From contig SCSM01000037.1 in NCBI GenBank assembly GCA_004322215.1, forward strand, positions 1 to 47,284: a stretch of 47,284 bases of DNA, read 5' to 3'. Below the pieces are notes generated by a model that saw only the letters and a program-made list of their open reading frames with translations, did no database searches and had not been told where the DNA came from. Both the position numbers and the translations under genes were made by a program. Shown here in pieces: positions 32,635-41,851 of this stretch (positions are counted from its first letter, which is position 1; each line of letters starts with the position of its first letter). The stretch is from Bacteroidota bacterium. Its GTDB lineage: Bacteria; Bacteroidota; Ignavibacteria; Kapaibacteriales; UBA2268.

Positions 32635-33849
32635 ATGAAAAATTCATTTGTTATTGGAATTACAATCTTTTTTATGTTAAACATTTCAATATTGTCAGCT
32701 CAATGGGAACGAGCTAATACAGGTCTAATTTATAATGGGAATTATGTTCGTTTTATTTTAGTTTATTGTATGGATGGCAATAACATTTTTGCCGGCAGTT
32801 CTGATGGGGGCATATATTATTCTTCTGATAATGGCTCAAATTGGATTGCAAAAAATAATGGATTGAATGATACAACCATTAGCGCAATTGTTGTTAATGG
32901 AAATAGACTATATGCAGGGACAGAAGGCGGAATGTACTTGTCAGAAAACAAAGGGGATTCATGGGAAAAAATTCTTAGTAATTTCACAATTTCAACAATA
33001 GCTTTCAAGGGTAGCAAAATTTTTGGAGGTTATTTCAGATGGATTAAAATTAGTTCTGATAAAGGAGAGAATTGGAATACTATATCATTAAGTAGCAAAC
33101 TTATTAATATTAGAGTTTTATTAACTTCAAAGAATAATATTTTCGCAGGAACAAGCAGAGGAATTTATTTTTCATCTGATGATGGTGGAAGCTGGAGTAC
33201 AATTTCAATTGGAATTCCCGATACAATTTCTGTTAAATTTATGACTAAGTATAAGGATAATATTTATGCGGTTTGCGCTAAAAATGAATTTTATTTATCA
33301 ACTGATGATGGAGTAAGTTGGAATCATTTAAATAATAATTTGGAAGATGCAGCTGTTAATTATCTTGCAGTATTTGAAAATAATTATTATTTAGTTGCTA
33401 CTCAAAATTATGGTATTTTAATTTCTACAGATAACGGTAGTAATTGGACACCATTTAATGACGGGTTGAACAATTTGGAGATTTATACACTCGGGATAAA
33501 CGATGAATATGTATTCGCTTCAAATAATTATGGTGTTTACAGAGCAAAACTTGAAGATTTAGGTATATCATCTGTTAATGAAAATAGTTATATAAATAAT
33601 TTAAATATTTCCCCAAATCCGGCATCTGAAGTTATTAATATTAGAATTGAGGGATTAGAAGGACAAAACTGCAAGCTGACAATTTATGATGAACTCGGAA
33701 ACCCTCTTTCAGGGGCGTTTGACGGCGTTATGACTTCGGATAGTAAAACTATTAATTGTGATTGCAGGAATCTTGTATCGGGTGTATATTTTATGAGATT
33801 GATTTGTGGTAATCAAATCTTTACAAGAACATTCGGGGTAATAAGATAA
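32635..33849 (+). CDS. Sortilin/YCF48-type beta-propeller protein with T9SS sorting domain
   Basis: The ATG at 32635 (gaggttctt upstream) gives 404 aa with a clear signal peptide (SFVIGITIFFMLNISILSAQ). An in-frame ATG at 32587 would add 16 unlikely residues. The body repeats the BNR/YCF48 pattern: NIFAGSSDGGIYYSSDNGSNW, RLYAGTEGGMYLSENKGDSW, NIFAGTSRGIYFSSDDGGSW and NIYAVCAKNEFYLSTDDGVSW (each partly quoted). About seven blades are present. The C-terminus is a type A sorting domain (ISPNPASEVINI to TRTFGVIR). It is probably a secreted binding or scaffold protein; no catalytic motif is present. Confidence 0.88.
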   Translation: MKNSFVIGITIFFMLNISILSAQWERANTGLIYNGNYVRFILVYCMDGNNIFAGSSDGGIYYSSDNGSNWIAKNNGLNDTTISAIVVNGNRLYAGTEGGMYLSENKGDSWEKILSNFTISTIAFKGSKIFGGYFRWIKISSDKGENWNTISLSSKLINIRVLLTSKNNIFAGTSRGIYFSSDDGGSWSTISIGIPDTISVKFMTKYKDNIYAVCAKNEFYLSTDDGVSWNHLNNNLEDAAVNYLAVFENNYYLVATQNYGILISTDNGSNWTPFNDGLNNLEIYTLGINDEYVFASNNYGVYRAKLEDLGISSVNENSYINNLNISPNPASEVINIRIEGLEGQNCKLTIYDELGNPLSGAFDGVMTSDSKTINCDCRNLVSGVYFMRLICGNQIFTRTFGVIR

Positions 33850-33910
33850 AATAATATTATAAAACCATTAACTTCAAAAAAAAGTGTTATAATTTATTTA
33901 AAGAGTTACT

Positions 33911-34093
33911 ATGCATTACAAAGTTGTCATTACTTATGATAAGGAATACGGAGCTTATGTTGTGGACGTACCCTGGTTGTTTGGATGCTTGAGCCAGGGG
34001 AAAACATTGGATGAAGCAATCGAAAACACAAAGGATGCAATAAAATCATGGTTAGAAGTTGAAAAATCATTAGGAAGGAACTTTAAATTTTAG
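33911..34093 (+). CDS. HicB-like antitoxin-fold protein, orphan
   Basis: This 60-aa protein is a partial RNase H-like HicB fold: MHYKVVITYDKEYGAYVVDV, then GCLSQGKTLDEAIENTKDAIKSWLEV (in part). It lacks a C-terminal DNA-binding tail. No HicA partner (a small dsRNA-binding-like protein with a catalytic His) lies on either side. It could neutralise a HicA encoded elsewhere, or be a member of the broad HicB-like family with other roles. A DUF559 nuclease-like gene is convergent downstream. Confidence 0.85.
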   Translation: MHYKVVITYDKEYGAYVVDVPWLFGCLSQGKTLDEAIENTKDAIKSWLEVEKSLGRNFKF

Positions 34094-34111
34094 CAATTTG
34101 ATGAAGTAAAT

Positions 34112-34930
34112 TTATATAAAAAACAATTTATCCTGTTCAGATGGCTTTGTTATAACATATTTATAATTACCTTCTGGTTTTTCTATCCCACCATAATTAT
34201 TGATTGTCTCTTTCACCTGGTATATTGTGTCATTAATTCTATACATTATGTCATCCGTTGTGTATCTCAATATGTTCCACCCCTGGCTTTCTAATACATT
34301 GTCCCTTCTCTTGTCTTTCTTCACATCATCGGGTTTGGTGTGGTATTTGTCCCCGTCACATTCAACACCCAGTTTTCGTTCTTTGCATGGAACCGCAAAG
34401 TCGAGATAGAATCTTTGATTCCTTCCTTTGCCTAAAATCACTTCGTACTGACGTTCAGCATTAATTTCTTCTTTTTTGAATGCTTCCCACATCTTTTCTT
34501 CAATCGGACTTTCACAAAACAGGTCATTAATTTCTTTAGCTTCTTTTAATCTCTTATAAGTAGTGGAAATGAAAATAATGGGCCTGTGTCTTAAACTGGG
34601 AATTGGCTTTGGGAGTTCTTTCAATTTCTCGAATTCAAGTTTGTAATAAATCTTTCCTGTTTTAGGATTCCTTTTTTCTTTTTGGAACAAATCCTTGCGA
34701 TGAACAATTCTGATTTTCTTAACTTTTGCAAACCATCTAACCACAAAAGCGTTGGGACCGAATTTCTTTGTCTGATAAAAGGCAATGTATTTGATTCTTC
34801 TTTCATGAACTATCAGAGGGGCACTGTCAACCGGAATCCTGTACCAGTGTTGCTCACGGGCAATGTCAAAATCTTTAACATCTTTCCATAAGCTAATTAG
34901 TGTATCAATATTCGGATTCCCGGTTGCCAT
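34112..34930 (-). CDS. DUF559 (Vsr-like) nuclease-domain protein
   Basis: This 272-aa protein has an unknown N-terminal half (FYQTKKFGPNAFVVRWFAKV) and a C-terminal DUF559-type PD-(D/E)xK domain. That domain contains CESPIEEKMWEAFKKEEINA, then FYLDFAVPCKERKLGVECDG (Asp and Glu active-site positions), then RRDNVLESQGWNILRYTTDDI. This fold is used by very-short-patch-repair-like endonucleases. The DFAV...GVECDGD core is intact, so it may be active. A stray nuclease with no methylase nearby suggests a defence or mobile-DNA origin. The start ATG at 34930 has ttcccg upstream, not a good ribosome site. Confidence 0.82.
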   Translation of the reverse strand: MATGNPNIDTLISLWKDVKDFDIAREQHWYRIPVDSAPLIVHERRIKYIAFYQTKKFGPNAFVVRWFAKVKKIRIVHRKDLFQKEKRNPKTGKIYYKLEFEKLKELPKPIPSLRHRPIIFISTTYKRLKEAKEINDLFCESPIEEKMWEAFKKEEINAERQYEVILGKGRNQRFYLDFAVPCKERKLGVECDGDKYHTKPDDVKKDKRRDNVLESQGWNILRYTTDDIMYRINDTIYQVKETINNYGGIEKPEGNYKYVITKPSEQDKLFFI

Positions 34931-35011
34931 TGAATTATTAAAAAATTATATTCTTTGTTCATTTATTATTTATTTAAAATAGAAAATTTCAAATTGAAAA
35001 TTCTTCTCCTT

Positions 35012-37297
35012 TCAATCCCAGTCCTCGTCTTCATAATCACAAAGCACAGACTCCAAATCGTTGAATTTAATTTTTTCCGGCTCGAACGATACCGGAGGCA
35101 AGTCAAATTCACAAACTTCATTTGTTATAAATGTCCTGACCCTCGCAACCTGCTTATTGCTCCCGTAAATTCCAATCGGTATAAACATCTTGAAAGTAGG
35201 CGGTACGTTTTCCTGCTTCACGCGAATTCTGATTTGATAATTCCCATCAGGTGTTTTTTGATATTTGGAAGCAATTATATATTTTGGAATTTTTGTATCA
35301 TAAACCCACTGGTCGAAGAACCAGCCGTATTCTAATCCCGTATTGTTTTCAACGATTTTCTGGAAATCACGTGTGGACGCTTTTTTACCTTTGTATGTGT
35401 CATAAAATTCTTTCATAATTTTTAGAAATAAATCTTCGCGCATTGTATTCAAATCAAGGCAGATGTTCCTCAACATATGTAATATCCAGGCACCTTTCTG
35501 ATAGATAATTAGGTTATAATCTCCCTGTGTTTTCATTGAATTGAGACGGTGGCCGAGAGCAATTGGTCCTTCGGGAAATCCGCTTCCCAGAAATGATTTC
35601 CTGTTTTCCAGTAATTCTGTTCTCGCCCTGATAAGAAAATCGAAGAATTTTTGATTATCCTTCAAAATCATCTGTGTATAAATCAGAGACACATATTGAG
35701 CAAATCCTTCGCTCAGCCATCTGTCACGGTATGATTTCATGTCAACGCTGATACCCCACCATTGATGTGCTATTTCGTGAGAACGAAAGCTTTCCCATCT
35801 GCCCGATTTATCCTGGTCAATAAAAGTAAATGTTGATAAATGTATTAACCCGGGAAATGCTTCACCATGGTATGCAGGCAGCTCTGTTGCATAAAATTTC
35901 TTGATGGGAAGAGAACCGAATAATTTAGTAAAAAAGCTCATGCTTAACTGAACATCTTCTGCAACCGCCTTCCATTGGTCTGTCGTATGATATAGAATTT
36001 CAACAGGAGAACCTGCCTCTACATCATATTCCTTCCTGTTAAACAATCCCAAATTGAACGAGGCATTTCTGCATTTATATGGTGTAAGCCAATGAGAGGT
36101 TCTTATTCCATCATTTTTGGCTTCTGATATTAAGTCTCCAATGCTTACAAATTCATAACTTTCAGGTACATGATAAGTCAGGTCGAATAATGTATGTTTA
36201 CTGAATCCATGGTTAGGATACCAGCCGATTGACGTTTTTAATACAACATAATCTTGATACCTCTTTAATATTTCTCCTGAATATTCGATATTAATTGAAA
36301 ATGTGTCATTAATCTTTAAACCCTGAGGCATTTTCACCCACAAACCTGAATAATTTTCCGGTTTATAAAATTTCAAATCCTTTCCGTCGGAAGATTTTAC
36401 TGAACTTACATTCAAATCATCATATAAATAATATCGGAACCATATTGTGCTTGACTTCAATGCAACCATATCAATCTTAGTATTGCATTTCATTTTCAAA
36501 TTTTCTTCGATAGTACAGTCAATTGTGTATTTTTCAATTTTTATTTCTTCTTTTGTCCTTTTCAAAGTATCAACAAATTCGACGTCCTGATATTCATCTG
36601 TAAAGTGAAATTCATTTACACTTTCATTGTAAATCCCGACAGCAGCATACCAGTCACCTCTCCATAAACTCACTTCTTCTTCTTCATAAGGGTCAATACA
36701 GAAAAATAAGTCTTCATAATCATCCATATCGAAGTATGAATAAAAAACCTCATTATACTCGTCTTCAAGTAATGTCCGGGATATAAAACCATTAAATGCA
36801 TTTTTACTCCTGCTGATTTCATACTTAACGAAATTTTCAATCATTTTGTCAGCATTTTTCGAATGTTCTGCTTTCACGGGAATATTAAAATTTATTATTT
36901 CGTTAACGGTGCTATCGCCGCAAAACAACAGCATTGACGAAAATTTTGCATTAAGTGATCTGGTTTTAAGATAACGTTCGAGTTGGTCCTGTTCGACCTT
37001 GATTGGCGGCTCATACATCAGTGTTCCGGTTCCAATAAAAACAGCCATACATATTCTGCCGTTTACCGGTTTGCATAAATAAACCACACCCGAATCGAGT
37101 GAAATATTTGCAACATCTTTTGTGATGAAATATTCTCTTACGGGATAAGCATTAGTGTAGTCAATCGAAACGCTTTTGATATCGGATAAAAAATCGGTGT
37201 AATTTTCGTATGGCTTTGCGTAAGTCAAGTCGGTAAGAGTTATTACAACTAAAAGGGATATAATACACAAAGCAAAAATTCTCATGCCAGACAACAT
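35012..37297 (-). CDS. M1-family metallopeptidase
   Basis: This 761-aa secreted peptidase has a signal peptide (ALCIISLLVVITLTDLTYA). Two in-frame starts, at 37297 and 37285, are both plausible. The zinc site is HEIAHQWWG (His507, Glu508, His511) with the third ligand Glu530 in WLSEGFAQY 19 residues on. The substrate-binding exopeptidase motif, normally GAMEN, reads HGEAFPG here, so aminopeptidase specificity is uncertain. The first 250 residues are a non-family extension before the M1 N-terminal beta-domain (YTIDCTIEENLKMKCNTKID). A C-terminal beta-rich domain ends in an acidic tail. It is monocistronic. Confidence 0.93.
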   Translation of the reverse strand: MLSGMRIFALCIISLLVVITLTDLTYAKPYENYTDFLSDIKSVSIDYTNAYPVREYFITKDVANISLDSGVVYLCKPVNGRICMAVFIGTGTLMYEPPIKVEQDQLERYLKTRSLNAKFSSMLLFCGDSTVNEIINFNIPVKAEHSKNADKMIENFVKYEISRSKNAFNGFISRTLLEDEYNEVFYSYFDMDDYEDLFFCIDPYEEEEVSLWRGDWYAAVGIYNESVNEFHFTDEYQDVEFVDTLKRTKEEIKIEKYTIDCTIEENLKMKCNTKIDMVALKSSTIWFRYYLYDDLNVSSVKSSDGKDLKFYKPENYSGLWVKMPQGLKINDTFSINIEYSGEILKRYQDYVVLKTSIGWYPNHGFSKHTLFDLTYHVPESYEFVSIGDLISEAKNDGIRTSHWLTPYKCRNASFNLGLFNRKEYDVEAGSPVEILYHTTDQWKAVAEDVQLSMSFFTKLFGSLPIKKFYATELPAYHGEAFPGLIHLSTFTFIDQDKSGRWESFRSHEIAHQWWGISVDMKSYRDRWLSEGFAQYVSLIYTQMILKDNQKFFDFLIRARTELLENRKSFLGSGFPEGPIALGHRLNSMKTQGDYNLIIYQKGAWILHMLRNICLDLNTMREDLFLKIMKEFYDTYKGKKASTRDFQKIVENNTGLEYGWFFDQWVYDTKIPKYIIASKYQKTPDGNYQIRIRVKQENVPPTFKMFIPIGIYGSNKQVARVRTFITNEVCEFDLPPVSFEPEKIKFNDLESVLCDYEDEDWD

Positions 37298-37373
37298 AAT
37301 CAGTTCCAGGGAAAATATTTAAACTTTTGTTATTATTACTAATTTAATGAATAATCGGTAAAATTTATAACAT

Positions 37374-38747
37374 TTAATTATTTTTCATAACCCCAATCAT
37401 TCCATCTATCCATTGAGGACATCCGAGCGAATGAATATGCAGATAGCTTGCGAATACATTTTTATATATAAGTCCGTCCCTCATGTCAATTATTCCTTTT
37501 CCACGCTGGACTGAAATACAGGTTTGGAGTGTTGAGTTATTATTTGAAATATGCGAGTAGTGAAACTCATGCCCTTTGATTTCTGTACCGACATTGAAAA
37601 AAGGATTTTGTTTGTCAACTTTAACACTCATATACCCATGCCCCTGCGGTTCTTTTTCCATTTTAATCTTAAAAGGAAAAACTCCAGTCATCGGATATGG
37701 CTTTCCATCATATTCTATTGATTCTGATAAATAAATTAATCCGCCACATTCGGCATATATTGGGAGTCCGTTTTCAGCTTTTTCCTTTACATCTATCATC
37801 AAACTTCGATTATTGATTAACTCCCCGATATTCGTTTCAGGAAAGCCACCGCCTATGTATAACCCGTCAATTTCAGGAAACCGGCTGTCTGATATTGATG
37901 AAATACTAACCAACACAACCCCTCTTTCTTCAAATGCTTCCAGGTTTTCAGGATAATAAAACGAAAATGCTTTGTCATTGAAGTATCCCAAAATTAATCC
38001 TTTTCCATCTAAAGGTTTTGAATCCTCCTTTTTTTCATAATCAATATCTTCGGCTGAACCGGCAATTGATAACAGCATATCGAAATCAACATTTTCACTG
38101 ACAATTTTCCTGATTAATTCGATTGATTCGTTTGCAGGTGAATACTCACCCGGAGTAATCAATCCAAGATGCCTCGATGGAAGTAATTCCGTATCTTTCA
38201 ACTTAGGAATAGAACCAATGACAGGAATTCCTGTTACGGATTCAATTGATTCTCGTAGGATTTTCTCATGTCTTTTTCCGGCAACCTGATTGAGTATTAC
38301 TCCTTTCATATTAATATCCGAATCCAAATTCCGGCAGCCGAGAACAATAGCAGAAGCAGTTCTGGTCATCTTGGTTACATTCAGGACCAGTATAACCGGT
38401 GCTTTCAGCAATTTTGCAAGCTCAGCCGTGCTGTGCGTGCCGGATGAATCGAAACCGTCATATAATCCGCGATTCCCTTCAATAACAGATAAATCACATT
38501 CTATGGAATTTTTTACGAAAGATGATTTTACCGTATCTTCTCCCATCAGATAAGTGTCAAGATTACGAACTGTGTTCCCTGAAGATAATTTAAGCCATGC
38601 CGGGTCGATATAATCCGGTCCTTTTTTGAAAACAGATTGTTTTATAGCTCTTTTTCTAAATTCTGAGACAATCCCGCAACTGACAAAAGTCTTTCCGGAA
38701 TCACCGCCAATACCCGCAATAACAATCCTCGGTATATTAAGTAGCAT
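37374..38747 (-). CDS. cbiA: Cobyrinate a,c-diamide synthase
   Basis: This 457-aa enzyme amidates the a and c carboxylates of cobyrinate with glutamine and ATP in cobalamin synthesis. It has an N-terminal P-loop domain (VIAGIGGDSGKTFVSCGIVS, residues 9-28) with KKGPDYIDPAWL, and VIEGNRGLYDGFDS. A C-terminal class-I glutamine amidotransferase domain follows, with YIGGGFPE, nucleophile Cys334 in YAECGGLIYL and YLHIHSLG. The length is normal. No other cobalamin gene or riboswitch is visible in the window. Related enzymes act in F430-like and siroheme-type modification (DsrN), so the corrinoid assignment is likely but not certain. TATATTTG on the minus strand gives a candidate promoter. Confidence 0.92.
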   Translation of the reverse strand: MLLNIPRIVIAGIGGDSGKTFVSCGIVSEFRKRAIKQSVFKKGPDYIDPAWLKLSSGNTVRNLDTYLMGEDTVKSSFVKNSIECDLSVIEGNRGLYDGFDSSGTHSTAELAKLLKAPVILVLNVTKMTRTASAIVLGCRNLDSDINMKGVILNQVAGKRHEKILRESIESVTGIPVIGSIPKLKDTELLPSRHLGLITPGEYSPANESIELIRKIVSENVDFDMLLSIAGSAEDIDYEKKEDSKPLDGKGLILGYFNDKAFSFYYPENLEAFEERGVVLVSISSISDSRFPEIDGLYIGGGFPETNIGELINNRSLMIDVKEKAENGLPIYAECGGLIYLSESIEYDGKPYPMTGVFPFKIKMEKEPQGHGYMSVKVDKQNPFFNVGTEIKGHEFHYSHISNNNSTLQTCISVQRGKGIIDMRDGLIYKNVFASYLHIHSLGCPQWIDGMIGVMKNN

Positions 38748-38778
38748 ATTATCTGATTAATTGAAAAAATTAGTTAGA

Positions 38779-38845
38779 CAAATATAAAAAGCCGGTTAAT
38801 AATTAATGAAAAAAAAATTAATATTGTGTGTAATAAATTACACAC
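38779..38845. promoter_or_regulatory. Divergent promoter region with inverted repeat
   Basis: Between cbiA and lysE-like genes, TATATTTG (minus strand, 38786 to 38779) fits a -7 element for cbiA. Upstream of it gtgtgtaa (38826-38833) and ttacacac (38838-38845) form an 8-bp perfect inverted repeat followed by five T on the plus strand. Because it lies between divergent genes, an operator is more likely than a terminator. Confidence 0.45.
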
Positions 38846-38901
38846 TTTTTATTATTTTTGTTTTCCTTGATGTTGAATTTAGGGGAATGTGAAGTTAAAA
38901 T

Positions 38902-39615
38902 ATGCTCGTATCCATAATAGCCGGAATGATAATCGGAATAATAATGGGCATACCGCCGGGTCCGGTAGCGGTAACCGCCATTAAGCTGGGTCTGAACAAA
39001 GGCATGAAGCATAGTGTATATGCTTCGTTGGGTACGGGACTCATGGACGTTTTCTTCTGCCTTATATCCATGTTTGCTGCTTCGGCAATCGTTTCATTGG
39101 TTACCAATTTCTTTAATGGCTATCCTATTGTACTTCTAATTTTCCAGATTGTAGTGATTGTATCTGTCATCGTTATCGGGTTATTTCAATTCAGAATTAA
39201 AGATGAATTACCGAATACAGACAATGATATAATCAAGCCCAAAACAAAATTCCTCGATGAGCTTGCTCACAAAGGACCTTTTCTTCTTGGATTTGCTGTT
39301 GCAGTTACAAACATAGCTAATCCGACTTTTTTGCCCTCGATGGCTTATGTTACCATGAATGTCCACAGCTTTGGCATAATCGAAAATTCGGCTTTAAACA
39401 ATGTTTTGTTTTCAGTAGGTTTCGGATTGGGTAATTTCCTGTGGTTGTACATCGTTGTGAGAATTTTATTACATTACCGCGGGAAGATGTCACCTCAGTT
39501 TATGGCTCGGATTCACCAGTTTGCTGGATTCACTCTCATTGGCTTCGGCACAATCCTCGGATTCAGGGCATTCATCCACTGGGCAGAAGTCCTTAAACTT
39601 GCCTTTTTGTTTTGA
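38902..39615 (+). CDS. LysE-family amino-acid exporter
   Basis: This 237-aa inner-membrane transporter opens IIAGMIIGIIMGIPPGPVAVTA, with the family G-PPGP signature, and KLGLNKGMKHSVYASLGTGL, typical of LysE/RhtB. About six membrane helices follow (VFFCLISMFAASAIVSLVTN, IVLLIFQIVVIVSVIVIGLF, GFALLGFAVAVTNIANP and C-terminal ones). The length is standard for the family. It is divergent from cbiA and convergent with GH5; its substrate cannot be inferred. A gaagtt upstream of the ATG is a weak ribosome site. Confidence 0.87.
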   Translation: MLVSIIAGMIIGIIMGIPPGPVAVTAIKLGLNKGMKHSVYASLGTGLMDVFFCLISMFAASAIVSLVTNFFNGYPIVLLIFQIVVIVSVIVIGLFQFRIKDELPNTDNDIIKPKTKFLDELAHKGPFLLGFAVAVTNIANPTFLPSMAYVTMNVHSFGIIENSALNNVLFSVGFGLGNFLWLYIVVRILLHYRGKMSPQFMARIHQFAGFTLIGFGTILGFRAFIHWAEVLKLAFLF

Positions 39616-39624
39616 TTTAATTTA

Positions 39625-40959
39625 TTAATTTTTCAATAAATTCAGGAGTATGCTTTTTGTCCTGGTCCTGTCTGAATAAACACAATAATAAACCCCCTGT
39701 CCATTCGAATTTCCCAAATTAATATTAAAATCATGAGTGCCTCTTTCATAATAACCTCTGCCGAAAGTATAAACTATCTGTCCAAGATTATTATAAATCA
39801 TGATTTTTAAATTTTCTGACTCAGGAAGATTCAGCGTGATTTTTGTTTGTTCCAAAAAAGGATTCGGTGAAACATTAAAGCCAAAATCACAATTTGTAAT
39901 ATCATCAACTGAACTTGCTTCGCATTTCCCACCATTCATTATATACTTTGATGTCAGTGAAGTGTTCTGTATGCTGTATGGACTTGTCTCGGCAACGACC
40001 TTAGCCCATGTATCTCTGAGAGTATTGAAATAGCTGTCTGTTGTCATGTTCATAATATCGCATGTAGGGTCAGCATACTCATTCCCGGGTCCCCACTCCC
40101 AAGCCAGCCAGCCGATATCGTTTTCCCGGCATAATTTAATAATGGTATTATAATCGGTTTCATAGTTACATCCCTTATCCCGGTTGAATTTGTCGGAGAA
40201 TTCGCCGATAATGAAAGGCAATTCAATGTTGACTGATTGCTGAATTTCATTTGTTATGTATGCGGCATTGGCACCATCACTCACCGCCCAGTACATGTGG
40301 ACTGAGAATAGGAGATTATGTTCTGAATCCGCATTGAGCAAATACTGGCCGGTGTTCCTCAATTGACCGAGATTTTTTCCCCAATCGCTTCCATCTATAA
40401 CAAGTGGACATTTGATTCCTGCAGCCCGGATTTGATTGACGGCATCCTCATAACCTGCTTTGAACATCTCATCGTTCACCTGGTCATCGCCGCATTCATT
40501 TGCAATGTTCAGCAGTAAATATTTTTCATGCTTTTTCACCACATTGAGTACTGCCGGTGAAATCCAATAATTGACGCATTGCTGAAGACCGGGCCAATAG
40601 CCCGTTGCGTCGTGAAGCTCTACCATCGGAATCAATTTATTATCAATGCAATCCTGGATCGTTCGGTCTAATCCGTCTGGTCCGGCATCAACTTCCGTTT
40701 GACCAGGAGCAGCCAGCCAGACAATGCGAACGCAATTAGCACCTGTTTTCCTTATTTCAGCATAAGTTGCTTTGCGGAGATTGAGGTCGTTGGTCCAGAC
40801 AATCATTTTATTGACTCCCCGAATGACCACCTTTTCATCGCAGGGCGTATATAAATACCTGCCGTTGACATATAGCGTGGTTCTTGGTTGAGCAGAAGCC
40901 GTCAAAAAGTAAAAAATAAATAATAGAAAAACTGCTAAAGAGTTCAAATGATTTACCAT
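39625..40959 (-). CDS. GH5-type glycosidase with T9SS sorting domain
   Basis: This 444-aa secreted enzyme has a signal peptide (LNSLAVFLLFIFYFLTASAQ). The TIM-barrel GH5 signature is present: VRIVWLAAP, LLLNIANECGD (acid/base Glu155), VHMYWAVSD and LPFIIGEFSD (nucleophile Glu253), then WLAWEWGPGN. This pattern is closest to mannan- or glucan-degrading GH5 enzymes. The C-terminal 75 residues are a sorting domain (FNVSPNPFLEQTKITLNLPE to SILLNLLKN). gaggttttt upstream of the ATG is a fair ribosome site. Substrate not fixed; beta-mannan or beta-glucan is likely. Confidence 0.88.
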   Translation of the reverse strand: MVNHLNSLAVFLLFIFYFLTASAQPRTTLYVNGRYLYTPCDEKVVIRGVNKMIVWTNDLNLRKATYAEIRKTGANCVRIVWLAAPGQTEVDAGPDGLDRTIQDCIDNKLIPMVELHDATGYWPGLQQCVNYWISPAVLNVVKKHEKYLLLNIANECGDDQVNDEMFKAGYEDAVNQIRAAGIKCPLVIDGSDWGKNLGQLRNTGQYLLNADSEHNLLFSVHMYWAVSDGANAAYITNEIQQSVNIELPFIIGEFSDKFNRDKGCNYETDYNTIIKLCRENDIGWLAWEWGPGNEYADPTCDIMNMTTDSYFNTLRDTWAKVVAETSPYSIQNTSLTSKYIMNGGKCEASSVDDITNCDFGFNVSPNPFLEQTKITLNLPESENLKIMIYNNLGQIVYTFGRGYYERGTHDFNINLGNSNGQGVYYCVYSDRTRTKSILLNLLKN

Positions 40960-41104
40960 AAAAACCTCATAAGGAAAAAATTAGCAATATCTAATTTATA
41001 TATTAATAAAGACTAAATTAAATAATAAAATTTGTTAATGCAACAAAAATGTTTAGCAAATAATGTTTTTTAAATTTTTTCCTTATTTAAAAGTTATTAT
41101 TTTT

Positions 41105-41222
41105 AGTGAATAGTGAATAACGAATAGTGAATAATTTCGGTTAAAATTTCTATAACTATTCACTTTTCACTATTAATTATTCACTGTTTTGAGACCTTTC
41201 CCCTTTTCATGTGTCATTATAT
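41105..41222. repeat. Hairpin-rich repeat, copy 1
   Basis: A 118-bp unit beginning agtgaatagtgaataacg and ending gtgtcattatat. It contains several agtgaata/tattcact inverted pairs and can fold into a long imperfect hairpin. It starts 145 bp upstream of the GH5 start; the 40960-41104 part shows no feature. Confidence 0.9.
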
Positions 41223-41225
41223 TTT

Positions 41226-41342
41226 AGTGAATAGTGAATAACGAATAGTGAATAATTTCGGTTAAATTTTCCATAACTATTCACTTTTCACTATTAATTA
41301 TTCACTGTTTTGAGACCTTTTCAATTCTCATTGTCATTATAT
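41226..41342. repeat. Hairpin-rich repeat, copy 2
   Basis: In direct tandem with copy 1 (121-bp offset), it shares all but a few positions. Its middle (gttaaattttccataac) matches copy 3, whereas its tail (tcaattctcattgtcatt) is private. Confidence 0.9.
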
Positions 41343-41375
41343 AAGTTTGCAAGAAAGAAAAATATTAATAAAATT

Positions 41376-41630
41376 ATGAAGCCAATAAAATTTTCAATCC
41401 ATGCACTCAGTTATAAAGTGAAAAGATGCTTTACTGAATCTGAAGTTGAGGATACAATCAGGAATTCCGAATGGCAGGATGCTGAACTTGGGAGATTGGA
41501 ATGTAAAAAGGATTTTAAGTATAATAAAATATGGAACAGAAAATTTTATCAGACAAAACAAATAAAGCCCATTTTCGTTGAAGAAGAAGATGATATTGTT
41601 GTAGTTACTGTTTACACTTACTTTTTTTAG
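41376..41630 (+). CDS. DUF4258 protein (putative toxin-like partner)
   Basis: This 84-aa basic protein matches the DUF4258 layout: FSIHALSYKVKRCFTESEVEDTIRN (in part), a helix, and paired C-terminal strands (KPIFVEEEDDIVVVTVYTYFF). DUF4258 proteins are RelE-like-fold candidates found beside small DUF2283 proteins in TA-like pairs. The ATG at 41376 is preferred to one at 41310, which would read through repeat copy 2. The next gene starts 8 bases downstream. Toxicity has not been shown for this pair and no RelE catalytic residues can be assigned by eye. Confidence 0.82.
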   Translation: MKPIKFSIHALSYKVKRCFTESEVEDTIRNSEWQDAELGRLECKKDFKYNKIWNRKFYQTKQIKPIFVEEEDDIVVVTVYTYFF

Positions 41631-41638
41631 GAAATGCA

Positions 41639-41851
41639 ATGAAAATTCAATATGATAAAGAAGTTGATGCTTTGAGCATAACTTTTACTGAAACAACAGT
41701 AACCACTCAGCATATTGCAGAGGGTATAGCCGTTGATTATGATTCTGACGGTCATATTGCAGGTATTGAAATATTAGATGCCCTGAAAAGATTTGGAAAT
41801 AAAGAGACATTAAAACAAGTTGAGTTTGAACCCGCAGGTATGTTATCATAA
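41639..41851 (+). CDS. DUF2283 protein (putative antitoxin-like partner)
   Basis: This 70-aa protein matches the DUF2283 signature: KIQYDKEVDALSITFTE, EGIAVDYDSDGHIAGIEILDA. It is co-directional with DUF4258 at 8 bases and preceded by aggaaatg. The last base of its stop codon is the first base of repeat copy 3, so the repeat abuts the coding end exactly. The pair resembles a small toxin-antitoxin cassette of which this is the usual second gene. Confidence 0.85.
   Translation: MKIQYDKEVDALSITFTETTVTTQHIAEGIAVDYDSDGHIAGIEILDALKRFGNKETLKQVEFEPAGMLS

Noticed and set aside
38748-38901. Cobalamin riboswitch upstream of cbiA
   Set aside because: The leader is too short and lacks the conserved B12-box sequence.
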